Assembly (NCBI GenBank): GCA_944325005.1
Contig: CALUYO010000005.1
Coordinates: forward strand, 62,001 to 126,000
Source of the DNA: Candidatus Gastranaerophilales bacterium
GTDB taxonomy: Bacteria; Cyanobacteriota; Vampirovibrionia; Gastranaerophilales; Gastranaerophilaceae
Length of the DNA: 64,000 nucleotides
Direction: 5' to 3'
Shown here: positions 1 through 8,887 of the stretch, one piece after another
How positions within the stretch are numbered: the stretch's first letter is position 1
Layout: every line of letters starts with the position of its first letter
Made by a program: the position numbers and the translations under genes
Notes under the pieces: generated by a model
What the model saw: only the letters and a program-made list of their open reading frames with translations
The model's database searches: none
Told to the model about the DNA's origin: nothing

Positions 1-588
1 TAAAATCTTTTTAATATAGTTAAATCCTCGTTTTAAGCTGGAAGTCCCGGCATTAAAACATACTTTTACATTGTTATCTTTCGCAAAGTTGACAATATCA
101 TCAAGAACTTTTGTACTATCACCGTTTAGAGGTGCTATATAAAGAAGCTTTGCATTTTTTATTGCATCAAAATTTATATCGGATTTTTTAATTTTGGCAT
201 TTGCACCGCGGTGTGCAAGGACTGTTCTGTCCCCTTGAAAACTTACCAGAATTATAGAAAATCCAGTACTGATAGAACTATCCTGTATAATATTTGAGAG
301 GTCAACTTTTTTATCTTTGAATGATTCTAATATCCCATCAGAATAAATATCATCCCCGATTTTAAATATTGCGCTTGTTTTAAAACCAAGATTAGCAAAA
401 TTACAGGCTGTATTTACACCGCCGCCGCCGACTTTTGACGCAAAGGCTGTTATTTCAACTTTTGCACCGTATGGGTAGCTCATAAACTCTGACTTTTTAT
501 TTTTGGTATAAACGGAAACAATGTTAGCATCATCACTTTCTACAAATACATCCATTGTAGCACTTCCGATAGTTATTACATCGCACAT
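1..588 (-). CDS. PfkB/ribokinase-family sugar kinase, 5' part (runs off the left edge)
   Basis: The reading frame starts at the ATG at 588, preceded by GGAGGAAGAAAAAG, and stays open for 196 codons to base 1. The N-terminus reads MCDVITIGSATMDVFVES, the usual first strand of PfkB kinases. About residues 48-62 hold VGGGGVNTACNFANLG, the glycine-rich substrate-binding segment of the family. A later AHRGANA segment also fits. The ATP site and the catalytic Asp (GAGD motif) lie outside the window, so the substrate cannot be named. Family members phosphorylate ribose, fructose, adenosine or related compounds in the cytosol. The family call is firm; the substrate is unknown. Confidence 0.85.
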   Translation of the reverse strand, partial: MCDVITIGSATMDVFVESDDANIVSVYTKNKKSEFMSYPYGAKVEITAFASKVGGGGVNTACNFANLGFKTSAIFKIGDDIYSDGILESFKDKKVDLSNIIQDSSISTGFSIILVSFQGDRTVLAHRGANAKIKKSDINFDAIKNAKLLYIAPLNGDSTKVLDDIVNFAKDNNVKVCFNAGTSSLKRGFNYIKKIL

Positions 589-713
589 CTTTTTCTTCCT
601 CCAATTACTTTTAGCTTAGCACAAAAAATTTTTTTGTTTAAATAGTAGCAAAAAAATTTTTCTTTTTATTTAAAATAATGTGTATATGTATTTCGTAAAA
701 ATGTTGGAATAAT

Positions 714-2984
714 ATGAAAATAGAAAAAGTTACCCCATTATATTACAATTATAAAGCAATACAAAAATATGATAATAAATTAAAAGCAGAAAGCGGTCAC
801 TCAGATTATACTTATAATCCGTTTGCATATAAAGATTACAATATAAACTTTACGGCCCGTCTTTTTAGAACGCCGGCAAATTTTTTTGAGCAAGAATTTA
901 ATAGAAATGGCATGCCTGATACTATGAAAACTTACCTGTTTGATGATTATGAGGACAGGCAGAATATGCCTCCGGCTCAGATGATGAAGCTGGTATTCGA
1001 TGACATGAATGAGGCAAAATCTCTGGAACAGGTTAAACATATTTATTCGGATGAACCATTATTTAATAAGTTGAACGACGAGCCCAACAGAAAGACCAGA
1101 ACCGGTGTTATTGCTGAAATTGATTTAATGAAACAGCCGGATAAATCTTTATTTAAAAATGGTAATGATAATTTAGGACTTTATATACTTAAAAAGATTT
1201 ATCTAGAAGGTAAAACCCTAAAAGAAATTAATAAAGATTTTGAAAAAGATATTTCTGTTCATTATAAGGGATTAAGTCCGATAAAATATGAAACTCTTTC
1301 TGCTTATGGAATTAAATTCCCTAATAGTGCTTTCTGGAAATCGTTTATTGCTACGCGTGAAGATTTCCCATACGAATACAAGCCAAGAAAGGTAGCTGTT
1401 CAAAGGACTGTAATTAATACAGATAATGCTATACGTAGCAAAAAGGAAATAGAAAAGAAAAAATTTGACAGTGTTAAAGACTGGGAGATTGATAAACTTG
1501 CCGATGGCTTAATTAAAGGAATAGGCAGTGAAGAAGAAACAGGGAAGCAGCTGAAAAAACATAACGTAAAAAACAAAGAAGCAAGTAATTTTGTTGCAAA
1601 ATATATGAGTGAAATAAATTCTATAGTTCTTGAAAAAGTTCATGCCTCTGAAGAAATGAAAGATTTTTATGCGAATTATGATAATTTATCCAGTTCTCAG
1701 AAAAGTATCTTTAAAGCTTACTGGAACAGCGATCCCCTGATAAAACAACAGCGTTCTGAAGCTATGAAAGATACAATTAAGCTGTTTATGGATTCGTACG
1801 GTGCAGACGGAAATAATGAAGAATTTCAAGACCTTCTTAATTATGCACGTAGTATTAAGCCAAGAAGGATGGAAGAACAAAAAGAGCATGATAAGATTCA
1901 GGCTGAATATGATGAAATGTTTGCTAATTTTGAGGTTAAACCGGAAAGTAAAGTCACAGGAGTTTTTGAAGATGTGCTAGAGCCTGTTGAAGATGTTTCT
2001 GCTGCATCTATACCTCCTGATAAAGACGATATAGAGAAAGCCCCTTCTATATCTTATGTAGTTTCACCTCTGAAACATGAAATCAGGTTAAACGGAGATT
2101 TGTCAGACACTTTTAACAAACTTATGATGTCGCAATTACTTCTTTTACCCGAAACTTTTGCTAAAAGATATATGAAATATTTTCTGGCACATCCGACAAT
2201 TAATGATAAATACAAATTATCTATGCTTATTCAGGGAAATGTTCCTGAGGGTTATGAGGATTTAGTTTATGCTAAAAAAGAGCTGGATAATATTTCTCTG
2301 GGGGTTAATAAAGATTTTACATTAAAATACCCTTATATTATTGCGGCCTGTAATCAGGCTATGGTTGAATTAATTTTTGATGTTAAACAGGAAGAAGTCC
2401 CTAAAATGCTTGAATTGAATACAGATGAGCTGATAAGACTTATAGAAAAGTCAGGGATACGGGAATTAACTCCTGAGCAAAAAAGTAAATTGGATATGAT
2501 GTATCACGATTATTTAAAACCTATAACTTCAAAGCAGGATATTAATAAGATTACTGATATGTTAATTAACTTTATTTCAAATTATGACGGAAATATAGTA
2601 TATGGTAACAGTTCTGATATGAATGCACTGATTAAACTTATAAGTGCAAATATTCAATCTAATAATGCATTGAAGAGAAATCTTTCTAAAATAATAAAAT
2701 CTTCTAAATTTATAGAAAGTTATGGTGGGACTGCAAAAATTTTATTGAAAAATGATGTCAGTGATGAAACAAAAAAAGCTAAAATGGAGCTGATGTTTGC
2801 TGATTTATTGTCTGTAAGTGCCGATAAAATGACAGATATTTTATTAGACAATAGGCGTAACCTTAGAACAATTTTAAAACCTGCCGCCCCTGAAATTTAC
2901 AATATTTTGGAAGCTAAATCATATATGAAAGATCTTTCAGCGAATGTTGACGATCTTATTAATGATCTTAAGTCTCTTATGTAG
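714..2984 (+). CDS. large lineage-specific protein of unknown function, 756 aa
   Basis: I do not recognise a known domain. The protein is hydrophilic, has no signal peptide or membrane segment, and is rich in Lys, Glu and Asp. Near the N-terminus (about residues 42-60) is NINFTARLFRTPANFF. The F-x-A/G element in it recurs near the start of several other orphans in this window. The middle (about 255-300 and 395-420) is strongly charged and probably helical or coiled. The C-terminal 300 residues are leucine- and isoleucine-rich and look all-helical. The start is the first ATG, with only a weak GGA upstream. It is a single gene ending at a shared bidirectional terminator with pnp. An effector or structural role is possible, but nothing here shows it. 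Confidence 0.75.
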   Translation: MKIEKVTPLYYNYKAIQKYDNKLKAESGHSDYTYNPFAYKDYNINFTARLFRTPANFFEQEFNRNGMPDTMKTYLFDDYEDRQNMPPAQMMKLVFDDMNEAKSLEQVKHIYSDEPLFNKLNDEPNRKTRTGVIAEIDLMKQPDKSLFKNGNDNLGLYILKKIYLEGKTLKEINKDFEKDISVHYKGLSPIKYETLSAYGIKFPNSAFWKSFIATREDFPYEYKPRKVAVQRTVINTDNAIRSKKEIEKKKFDSVKDWEIDKLADGLIKGIGSEEETGKQLKKHNVKNKEASNFVAKYMSEINSIVLEKVHASEEMKDFYANYDNLSSSQKSIFKAYWNSDPLIKQQRSEAMKDTIKLFMDSYGADGNNEEFQDLLNYARSIKPRRMEEQKEHDKIQAEYDEMFANFEVKPESKVTGVFEDVLEPVEDVSAASIPPDKDDIEKAPSISYVVSPLKHEIRLNGDLSDTFNKLMMSQLLLLPETFAKRYMKYFLAHPTINDKYKLSMLIQGNVPEGYEDLVYAKKELDNISLGVNKDFTLKYPYIIAACNQAMVELIFDVKQEEVPKMLELNTDELIRLIEKSGIRELTPEQKSKLDMMYHDYLKPITSKQDINKITDMLINFISNYDGNIVYGNSSDMNALIKLISANIQSNNALKRNLSKIIKSSKFIESYGGTAKILLKNDVSDETKKAKMELMFADLLSVSADKMTDILLDNRRNLRTILKPAAPEIYNILEAKSYMKDLSANVDDLINDLKSLM

Positions 2985-3018
2985 GTATTGATACAATAAT
3001 AATATAATGCCTATTGAA

Positions 3019-3044
3019 AAGTACCCGCTTAATAGCGGGTACTT
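3019..3044. terminator. bidirectional intrinsic terminator between the 756-aa gene and pnp
   Basis: An 11-bp perfect stem AAGTACCCGCT / AGCGGGTACTT with a TAAT loop is followed by a T-rich stretch on the plus side. It lies between two convergent genes and can serve both. Confidence 0.8.
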
Positions 3045-3059
3045 CTTTGTATTTTGTAT

Positions 3060-5204
3060 TTATTTGTTGACTTGAGCTTTTTCTTCGTCGGAAACCCCTT
3101 TAATTGTAAGGTTAACTCTGCCCTTGTCGTCAATTTTGATAACTTTAACGATAACTTCATCTCCGATATGAAGATGAGGTTCAATTGCATCAATTCTCTC
3201 ATTACAAACTTGAGAAATATGCACCATACCGTCTTTACCCGGAGCAAGCTCTACAAATGCACCAATTGGGATGATTCTTACAACTTTTCCTTTAACAACC
3301 ATTCCCGGTTCTGCTTTGAATGTTAATTCCTTAATCATTCTTTTGGCTATTTCTGCACCTTCCTGATCATTGGAAGTAATTGTAACAACTCCGTTATCTT
3401 GAATATCAATTTCAGCTCCGGATGCATCAATGATAGATCTGATTTGTTTGCCGCCCGGTCCGATTACAGTTCCGATGTCTTCAACTGGAATTGTCATTGT
3501 TGTAATGCTGGGAGCATAAGGTGACAGGTGATCTGCAGGTGCAGAAATTACTTCTCTCATTTTACCTAAGATATGTAATCTGCCTTCCTTAGCCTGAGCC
3601 AGAGCACGGCGTAAAGTATCATTTGCAATTCCTTTTGCCTTCATATCCATTTGCAAAGCAGTAATTCCAGTGTCATTACCTGTTACTTTGAAGTCCATAT
3701 CACCTAAAAAGTCTTCGATACCTTGAATATCTGTTAATACAACAGGCTCTTTCCCTTCTTCTGTTATCATGCCCATTGCAACACCGCCAATCATACATTT
3801 GACAGGAACACCGGCATTCATTAGTGCCATTGATGAACCGCAGGTAGAAGCCATTGATGTTGAACCGTTTGATTCTAATACATCAGATGTTACACGAATT
3901 GTATATCCGAATTCTTCCTGTGAGGGTAATGCCGGAACGTTTGCTCTTTCTGCCAGATTTCCGTGTCCTACTTCACGTCTTCCCGGACCTCTGAGCGGTT
4001 TTACTTCGCCTACGGAAAATCCAGGAAATATGTATTTATGCATATAAGTTTTTTCAGTCTGCGGGTCAACTCCGTCTAATTCCTGTTTCATTCCGGGACC
4101 TGCTAATGTTGCAACAGAGAGAACCTGAGTTTGTCCTCTGGTAAACACTGCAGAACCGTGTGCTCTTGGTATAACTCCTACTTCACACCAGATAGGTCGT
4201 ACATCATGAGGTTTTCTTCCGTCAGCTCTTACGCCTTCGTCTAAAATCATTGTACGCATAATATGTTTTTCTGCATTTTTAAATTCTTCAGCAACAAAGT
4301 CAATGCCTGTTTCTTCCATTATTTTTTTGCTGTAATCGTCTTCCGGAAGTGCGTCAATTTTTTCTTTAACAAGTTTTTTAGCTTCTTCAAGTTTTTCTTG
4401 TCTGTATGTTCTGTCAAAGTTGTGGTATGCATCAAAAATCATATCATGAGCTGTTTCTTCAATAATTTTTTTGATTTCAGATGTATCATATGGATTAACA
4501 AATACCTCTTTTTCAACTCCGCACTCTTTTGCAAATGCTTCCTGAGCTTCGCATTGTTTTCTGATTTCAACCTGGGCAAATTCTACAGCATTCATAATAT
4601 CATCTTCTGTTACGAATTTACATCCGGCTTCAACCATAATTACGGAATCATGTGTTCCTGCAACCACTATATCTAAATCAGATTTGTCTGCTTGATGGTG
4701 TGTGGGGTTTGCAATCATATTCCCATTTTCATCTCTAGAAACTCTTACTGCTCCGATAGGACCTTCAAAAGGCGCTCCTGAAAGCATTAAAGCACATGAA
4801 GCTCCAAGCATTGCCAGAGTATCAGGTTGATTTTGTTGATCGTAGCTGAAAAGCTGTGCAACGATTTGAATATCATTTCTATATCCTTTAGGGAAGAGAG
4901 GTCTTATCGGCCTGTCGATAAGTCTTGAAATAAGAATAGCCTTATCGCTTGCTTTTCCTTCCGAACGATTGTAACCTCCGGGAATGCGGCCAATTGCAGA
5001 CATTCTTTCTTCATAGTCTATTAGTAAGGGGAAAAAGTCTATTCCCACTCTTGGTTCTTTAGAAACGACGCAGTGAACAAACAACATTGTATCTCCGCAT
5101 CTTACTGTAACAGAACCATTTGTAGATTGGGCGTATTTGCCTGTTTCAATGGTAACTGTTTTTCCGCCTATTTCAATCTCAAATTTTTTTGTTTCCGGTA
5201 CCAT
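3060..5204 (-). CDS. pnp: polyribonucleotide nucleotidyltransferase (PNPase)
   Basis: PNPase degrades RNA 3' to 5' by phosphorolysis and is a core part of bacterial mRNA turnover in the cytosol. The 714-aa protein has the full family layout: a first RNase PH-like domain (GGYNRSEGKASDKAILISR, LIDRPIRPLFP), a helical linker, a second catalytic RNase PH domain (RADGRKPHDVRPI, GGVAMGMI, DFLGDMDFKVTG), a KH domain with GPGGKQIRSII at about 565-600, and a C-terminal S1 domain (GMVVKGKV, GAFVELAPGKDGMVHISQV). Length is normal. The start ATG has GAAAGG upstream. It stands alone on the minus strand, with prepilin-like gene 1 downstream of its promoter side. A second phosphorolytic RNase, rph, lies at 15 kb. 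Confidence 0.98.
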   Translation of the reverse strand: MVPETKKFEIEIGGKTVTIETGKYAQSTNGSVTVRCGDTMLFVHCVVSKEPRVGIDFFPLLIDYEERMSAIGRIPGGYNRSEGKASDKAILISRLIDRPIRPLFPKGYRNDIQIVAQLFSYDQQNQPDTLAMLGASCALMLSGAPFEGPIGAVRVSRDENGNMIANPTHHQADKSDLDIVVAGTHDSVIMVEAGCKFVTEDDIMNAVEFAQVEIRKQCEAQEAFAKECGVEKEVFVNPYDTSEIKKIIEETAHDMIFDAYHNFDRTYRQEKLEEAKKLVKEKIDALPEDDYSKKIMEETGIDFVAEEFKNAEKHIMRTMILDEGVRADGRKPHDVRPIWCEVGVIPRAHGSAVFTRGQTQVLSVATLAGPGMKQELDGVDPQTEKTYMHKYIFPGFSVGEVKPLRGPGRREVGHGNLAERANVPALPSQEEFGYTIRVTSDVLESNGSTSMASTCGSSMALMNAGVPVKCMIGGVAMGMITEEGKEPVVLTDIQGIEDFLGDMDFKVTGNDTGITALQMDMKAKGIANDTLRRALAQAKEGRLHILGKMREVISAPADHLSPYAPSITTMTIPVEDIGTVIGPGGKQIRSIIDASGAEIDIQDNGVVTITSNDQEGAEIAKRMIKELTFKAEPGMVVKGKVVRIIPIGAFVELAPGKDGMVHISQVCNERIDAIEPHLHIGDEVIVKVIKIDDKGRVNLTIKGVSDEEKAQVNK

Positions 5205-5321
5205 AATTACCTTTTCTTTCTCGCACTTCCTGTGCGTATTTTTTATACACTTCTATTGTTCTTTAATATTATACCGCAAACAAGAAAAAGAGTTGAAATC
5301 TATAAAGTAATGTGACGAATT

Positions 5322-6043
5322 TTACCAGGGATAGTCTTTAGTTATTTGCCAGTTATTAAGTTGTAGCAATTTTGCGCAGTATGAGTATGTGGGAGAATTA
5401 TGTCTGCATCCGTAGCGTGTGTTGTTTATTAAATTTTCAGTTGTTCCGTCCCAGCCGGCAGTGTAAGGTTCTACTGATGATTTAATACCGTTTGCATTAC
5501 TTTTATTAAAATTAAAGCTGAATACTTCTCTCTGGCTTTTTGTTATGTTACCAATCTTTGAAGCATTAGGGTAAAAAGCAATATCTATCCCTGCAGATGC
5601 TCGCATTTGTATTGCAGAACCATCTGTGAGGTATACTATTATTGAATTCTGGAGTTCGTCGGTCTGATTGCCGTCATTGTCAATCCTATATGTGCTACTG
5701 TCTGTAATTTTCAATGTATTGATATACTTTGCAAAATATCTATTGAAAAACTCTTCCATTGCATCAGAATCATTATCAACAGGGTAATCCCAAAATTCGT
5801 ATGAACCGTTGTCAACTTCTGACATTATTACGGCCTGATTAATTACAGAATAAAACTTTTTCACCCTGCTTTCTACAACTTTTTTCTGGTGATTAGCAAT
5901 TAATGCAGGCATTGTTAAAGCCGCAACAACACCTATAATCCCGAGTGTAATTAAAACTTCCGCTAAAGTAAAACCTTTAAAACCCTTTATTCCCGTACCT
6001 TTTTCGGGGGGGGGGCGATTTTTAATGCTTGTAAATACATCAT
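5322..6043 (-). CDS. prepilin-like gene 1, phase-variable, out of frame in this sequence
   Basis: This is a type IV pilin or pseudopilin-like protein. From about 5985 down the frame encodes GFTLAEVLITLGIIGVVAAL, the prepilin peptidase recognition and N-terminal helix (G-1, F+1, E+5). A globular domain follows, ending in NNWQITKDYPW like gene 2. No start codon exists in the frame of the core. The only ribosome-binding site (AGGAGG, 6049-6054) precedes ATGATG at 6038-6043, whose frame enters a run of ten C and stops soon after (leader MMYLQALKIAPPP, then a stop). The span is 722 bases, so one extra C would give an open 240-residue protein. I read it as an intact gene in the OFF phase; a sequencing miscount of the run is the main alternative. 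Confidence 0.85.
6006..6015. repeat. homopolymer run of 10 G (C10 in the coding strand) in prepilin gene 1
   Basis: Ten consecutive G on the plus strand, 28 bases inside the start ATG at 6043 and just before the prepilin core. A run of 11 (or 8) would fuse the leader to the FTLAEVL frame; the ten present do not. Long G/C runs are classic slipped-strand mispairing sites. Confidence 0.9.
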
Positions 6044-6066
6044 TTTAGCCTCCTTTTATATAATTT

Positions 6067-6095
6067 ATTATTTACTATTTCCCCTAAAAAGTCAA
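6067..6095 (-). promoter_or_regulatory. promoter of prepilin gene 1
   Basis: The minus strand reads TTGACT, a 17-base spacer ending in ATAGTA, then AATAAT. The same arrangement with the same spacer length is found before all six prepilin-like genes in the window. Confidence 0.75.
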
Positions 6096-6112
6096 TATTA
6101 CATTTCTTAAGT

Positions 6113-6934
6113 TTACCACGGGTAGTCTTTTTCTATTTGCCATCCATCCATCATAATTAATGCCGCACACCAGAAGCCATCACGATCTTTGCTGCATCCG
6201 CGACCGTTTCCGTCTCTGATATAATCCCTGTCATACCCATGCTCACCTTCTACGGCATTTGTAATCCCTATGCCGGCAGGGACAAATTTTTTATCATGTT
6301 GCATTGTGAAGGCAAAAACATCCCGGCCGTATTTGTTAGGAAGCCTAAAACCGTTTAAATCTACTATAACATTCATAGCAGGTCTGTTTGTCCCTGCTTC
6401 TGCAATATAATCTGTTGCTATAATCATAGTACCATCGGCAAGTACAAATTTGGGGTTATTAACCAAATCGCCGTATGAATTACAACTGTTCCCTTTTGCA
6501 CATAAATATGTAATATCTGTTGGAAATTCTCCGACTTCGTATGTTTCAACTACCTGTAAATAGGGCTTAAGATACTGGTTAAAGAATACAATTGTTTCTT
6601 TATTTTTTCCGAAATCCCAATATTCTATAGGTCCAAAATCTTCTTCTGCGCGGGTTATTGCCTGGCTCATCACAGAATAAAACTTCTTTAATTTGGTAAC
6701 GGTTTCCTGTTTTTGATATTTTGCAATCAGTGCAGGCATTGTTAAAGCTGCAACTATACCTATAATTCCGAGTGTAATTAAAACTTCTGCCAGTGTAAAG
6801 CCATTTGAATAATTGTGATGTTTCATATCACTATTATGGCATATTTTTTTAAAAAAGTAAAGCGTTATGCCTAAAATGCTTATTATATTTGCGTTTCGGG
6901 GGGGGGGCAGTCTTAAAGCATCTCTATTAAACAT
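6113..6934 (-). CDS. prepilin-like gene 2, reads through its C10 run (ON), with an alternative internal start
   Basis: Type IV pilin-like protein. With ten C the frame from the ATG at 6934 (SD AGGAGG) is open: MFNRDALRLPPPRN, a spacer, then NGFTLAEVLITLGIIGIVAAL and a globular domain ending GWQIEKDYPW. The leader before the processing site would be unusually long (about 45 residues) and partly hydrophobic. A second ATG at 6826 (MKHHNYSNG, then FTLAEVL) gives a more normal 9-residue leader and has its own leaderless promoter, so it may be the main start. The C-terminus resembles gene 1, so the two adjacent genes look like a diverged tandem pair. It may encode a pilus subunit or minor pilin assembled by the machinery that PilT (36.5 kb) retracts. 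Confidence 0.88.
   Translation of the reverse strand: MFNRDALRLPPPRNANIISILGITLYFFKKICHNSDMKHHNYSNGFTLAEVLITLGIIGIVAALTMPALIAKYQKQETVTKLKKFYSVMSQAITRAEEDFGPIEYWDFGKNKETIVFFNQYLKPYLQVVETYEVGEFPTDITYLCAKGNSCNSYGDLVNNPKFVLADGTMIIATDYIAEAGTNRPAMNVIVDLNGFRLPNKYGRDVFAFTMQHDKKFVPAGIGITNAVEGEHGYDRDYIRDGNGRGCSKDRDGFWCAALIMMDGWQIEKDYPW
6833..6861 (-). promoter_or_regulatory. internal leaderless promoter of prepilin gene 2
   Basis: The minus strand reads TTTACT, 17 bases, CATAAT, then exactly six bases (AGTGAT) before the ATG at 6826. The spacing predicts a transcript beginning at or next to the start codon. It lies between the C10 run and the prepilin core, so it would bypass the run. Confidence 0.6.
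6898..6907. repeat. homopolymer run of 10 G (C10 coding) in prepilin gene 2
   Basis: Ten G located 27 bases inside the ATG at 6934. Here ten is the in-frame length. The flanking leader bases (6908-6940) are almost identical to those of gene 6 (55248-55280). Confidence 0.9.
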
Positions 6935-6956
6935 TTTTCATCCTCCTGACTTTTTT

Positions 6957-6985
6957 ATTATTTACTATTTTTTTTGTTTTGTCAA
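6957..6985 (-). promoter_or_regulatory. promoter of prepilin gene 2
   Basis: TTGACA, 17-base spacer ending ATAGTA, AATAAT on the minus strand, followed by AGGAGG and the ATG at 6934. Same cassette promoter as the other five prepilin genes. Confidence 0.8.
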
Positions 6986-7007
6986 TATATTATAATTTAT
7001 GCATTAA

Positions 7008-7029
7008 AAAAGCCCTTTTAGGGGCTTTT
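7008..7029 (-). terminator. intrinsic terminator of the 98-aa gene
   Basis: Stem AAAAGCCC / GGGCTTTT with a six-base loop. On the minus strand it is followed by a T run, just past the stop at 7066. Confidence 0.75.
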
Positions 7030-7065
7030 CTATCATAATATAGACAAATAAGAATTAATTTTGTG

Positions 7066-7362
7066 TTAAAAATGCATATCAAAAGATGAAGGCATTCCGT
7101 TAATTTTTTCATCTTCCATCCTCATTGCAGAACCTATCGTGAAACTTTCAGCATAGAGTTTGTTAATTTTATAATTAATATCTCCGGTAAATACTTCTTC
7201 ATTGTCCTCAAGAAATTTGAACAAAGGTTCTGTCGGACTTTTTACAAGGTTTGTTAGAGAATCTCCTGCCTGTTTGAGTGTTCTTTCACCTATTTCCGGT
7301 ACCTTTACATTCATTCCGAAAGGTTTATATGGTCTGTTAAATGAAGCTCCTGTATCTGTCAT
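7066..7362 (-). CDS. small protein of unknown function, 98 aa
   Basis: I do not recognise this protein. It is soluble, with no signal peptide or membrane helix. The N-terminus MTDTGASFNRPYKPFGMNV carries two short aromatic-glycine elements like those at the start of other orphans in the window. The rest is charged and probably helical. The start ATG at 7362 has AGGGAATT upstream, and the gene ends at a good terminator, so it looks like a real single-gene unit. Confidence 0.65.
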   Translation of the reverse strand: MTDTGASFNRPYKPFGMNVKVPEIGERTLKQAGDSLTNLVKSPTEPLFKFLEDNEEVFTGDINYKINKLYAESFTIGSAMRMEDEKINGMPSSFDMHF

Positions 7363-7463
7363 TTTAATAATTCCCTGTTAACTAAGCACATTTAGTTAAT
7401 CGGAAATATCTGGAAAAAAGTTTAATATTTTTATTATTTTATTTTACAATTTGTAATAATTTA

Positions 7464-7991
7464 CTATGTATTTTTTATGCTGTTAACATTTATTTTTCTG
7501 CCGCTTTCTTTATAAAATGTCTGTACCATTTTTGAGAAAGTTTCACGGGGCAAGTTCCCTTTTATGCATTCTTGCCATATTTCTTTAAAATATTTTTGCT
7601 GATTTTTGACCGGAAATTTTTTTATAAATATACCCATATTATCGCTGGATCTTGTGTTGTTATCTTCAGCACAGGCTAGTGCATAATTGTATAAAAGATT
7701 TGACCCGCCTTCGGATTTTGGCCGCATGTGTTCTATTGTTACAATTGACGGGCGTAATATGTCATATCCGATTGCATCTGAGGCAGCCAACTGATGTTTT
7801 GTTATAAATGCATTTACACTTGTTCGTGATGTCGGAAGTTTTGCTGTTATTAAACTTATTCTTGTTTTAAGTTTTTCATCAGGCATTCCTTCCAGTGCTT
7901 CATTCAAGTCATATTTAAATGCTTTATTGCTGAACTTAATTTTAACGGGCTCTCTGTTTATTGTTTTTATTGCAGTATCACAGAAATTCAA
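7464..7991 (-). CDS. HNH-nuclease-like C-terminal half of a frameshifted gene
   Basis: The protein carries an HNH-like block, TIEHMRPKSEGGSNLLYNYA followed by ACAEDNNTRS. The E-H, P-K-S-x-G-G and downstream N fit the beta-beta-alpha metal site of HNH nucleases, though the second cysteine pair is degenerate (CAED instead of CxxC). The same frame stays open upstream of the ATG at 7991 to about 8130 (DFQLTEKFINKILSLT and so on). It abuts in a different frame the end of the next gene, which carries the matching N-terminal CxxC half. The two together correspond to the single intact paralogue at 8888-9853. I infer one original gene of about 457 codons split by a frameshift near 8130-8140. Whether this half is translated alone is unclear. 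Confidence 0.6.
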   Translation of the reverse strand: MNFCDTAIKTINREPVKIKFSNKAFKYDLNEALEGMPDEKLKTRISLITAKLPTSRTSVNAFITKHQLAASDAIGYDILRPSIVTIEHMRPKSEGGSNLLYNYALACAEDNNTRSSDNMGIFIKKFPVKNQQKYFKEIWQECIKGNLPRETFSKMVQTFYKESGRKINVNSIKNT

Positions 7992-8131
7992 AATATCTTT
8001 TCTGTTTAAAATCTCTGCATGTTTGCTTATTTGAGATATAATTAACAGCTGAAGTTCTTTTTTTGATAAGTTATTTCTCTCGATGTCGCGTGTTTCAGTT
8101 AGGCTTAGAATTTTATTAATGAATTTTTCAG

Positions 8132-8836
8132 TCAGTTGAAAATCGGATGTGTTAACGGTTCGGTTAATTTTAAAATTCTATTGGCCATATACTCATCTTT
8201 GATAGTATCGCTGACCCGTTTAATTTTATAAGCAAATTCTTTTCCGCTGAATTCTTCCGGAATATATTCTTTTTCCTGCAGTCTGTATTTGGAAATTTGC
8301 AAAAGCTTCTTGTATTTTGTTTTCCATCCATGAGGGATTTCTCCGGTTAGTTCTGCGAGTTCTTTAAATATTGGCAGCTGTTCTTTTAGTAATTCTTTAT
8401 TTGCTTTCGGGTATAGTTTTTTTATTGCTTCTGAGAGCCTTATATTCGGTTCGTCGAAAGCCATTATTGTAATTTGTTTTAGGGCCTCTTTTTCTGTGGG
8501 ATGCAAGTAGTCAATGTATGAAAACATCTCCTGTGCAAAATTTTTAATTGAACCTGAGAAAATGCCGTTATTTTTTAGTTTTGCAACTGCTTTGTTGCTT
8601 AGAAGCGGGCGTCCGCAGTAAATACAGTGGATAGTTCTATGGTTTAGTATATTTTTAAAATCTCCGCCGCTTCTTATTGCAGTGAAAGACGGCTGACTTT
8701 TAACAAATATATCATTATTGAACAGGCAGTAATTAGTTCTTCTTGCGGGCTCGCTGTTATAAGAATAATCATACTGATTATTCTTAAAATTTACTGTTGG
8801 CTTTAATATATTAGCTATTAAAGGTATTATCCTCAT
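8132..8836 (-). CDS. CxxC N-terminal half of a frameshifted HNH-like gene
   Basis: The protein has QPSFTAIRSGG near residue 50, then a zinc-knuckle segment HRTIHCIYCGRPLLS (CxxCG) that matches YRIPCLCCGMEML in the neighbouring paralogue. A helical region HPTEKEALKQ aligns with HPVERQVFNM there. It lacks the C-terminal HNH block, which lies downstream in another frame (7464 to about 8130). The ORF ends LTHPIFN while the other frame continues DFQLTEKF, so a single-base change explains the split. The start ATG at 8836 follows CATTAT plus six bases, the leaderless arrangement seen elsewhere in the window. It may be a decaying gene or a sequence error. Confidence 0.6.
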   Translation of the reverse strand: MRIIPLIANILKPTVNFKNNQYDYSYNSEPARRTNYCLFNNDIFVKSQPSFTAIRSGGDFKNILNHRTIHCIYCGRPLLSNKAVAKLKNNGIFSGSIKNFAQEMFSYIDYLHPTEKEALKQITIMAFDEPNIRLSEAIKKLYPKANKELLKEQLPIFKELAELTGEIPHGWKTKYKKLLQISKYRLQEKEYIPEEFSGKEFAYKIKRVSDTIKDEYMANRILKLTEPLTHPIFN

Positions 8837-8887
8837 ATCGGGATAATGTCCGTAAATATTTTTTTTTGCTATTTTGTAAATAAAGTT

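Noticed and set aside
3769-4676. Open frames of 90-137 codons on the plus strand inside pnp
   Set aside because: They lie entirely antisense to a strongly conserved gene, have no ribosome-binding site and encode cysteine- and phenylalanine-rich nonsense.
6006-6015. G runs as G-quadruplex regulatory elements
   Set aside because: A single run of ten G cannot form an intramolecular quadruplex with separate tracts in the usual way, and the position just inside the reading frame is better explained by slippage.
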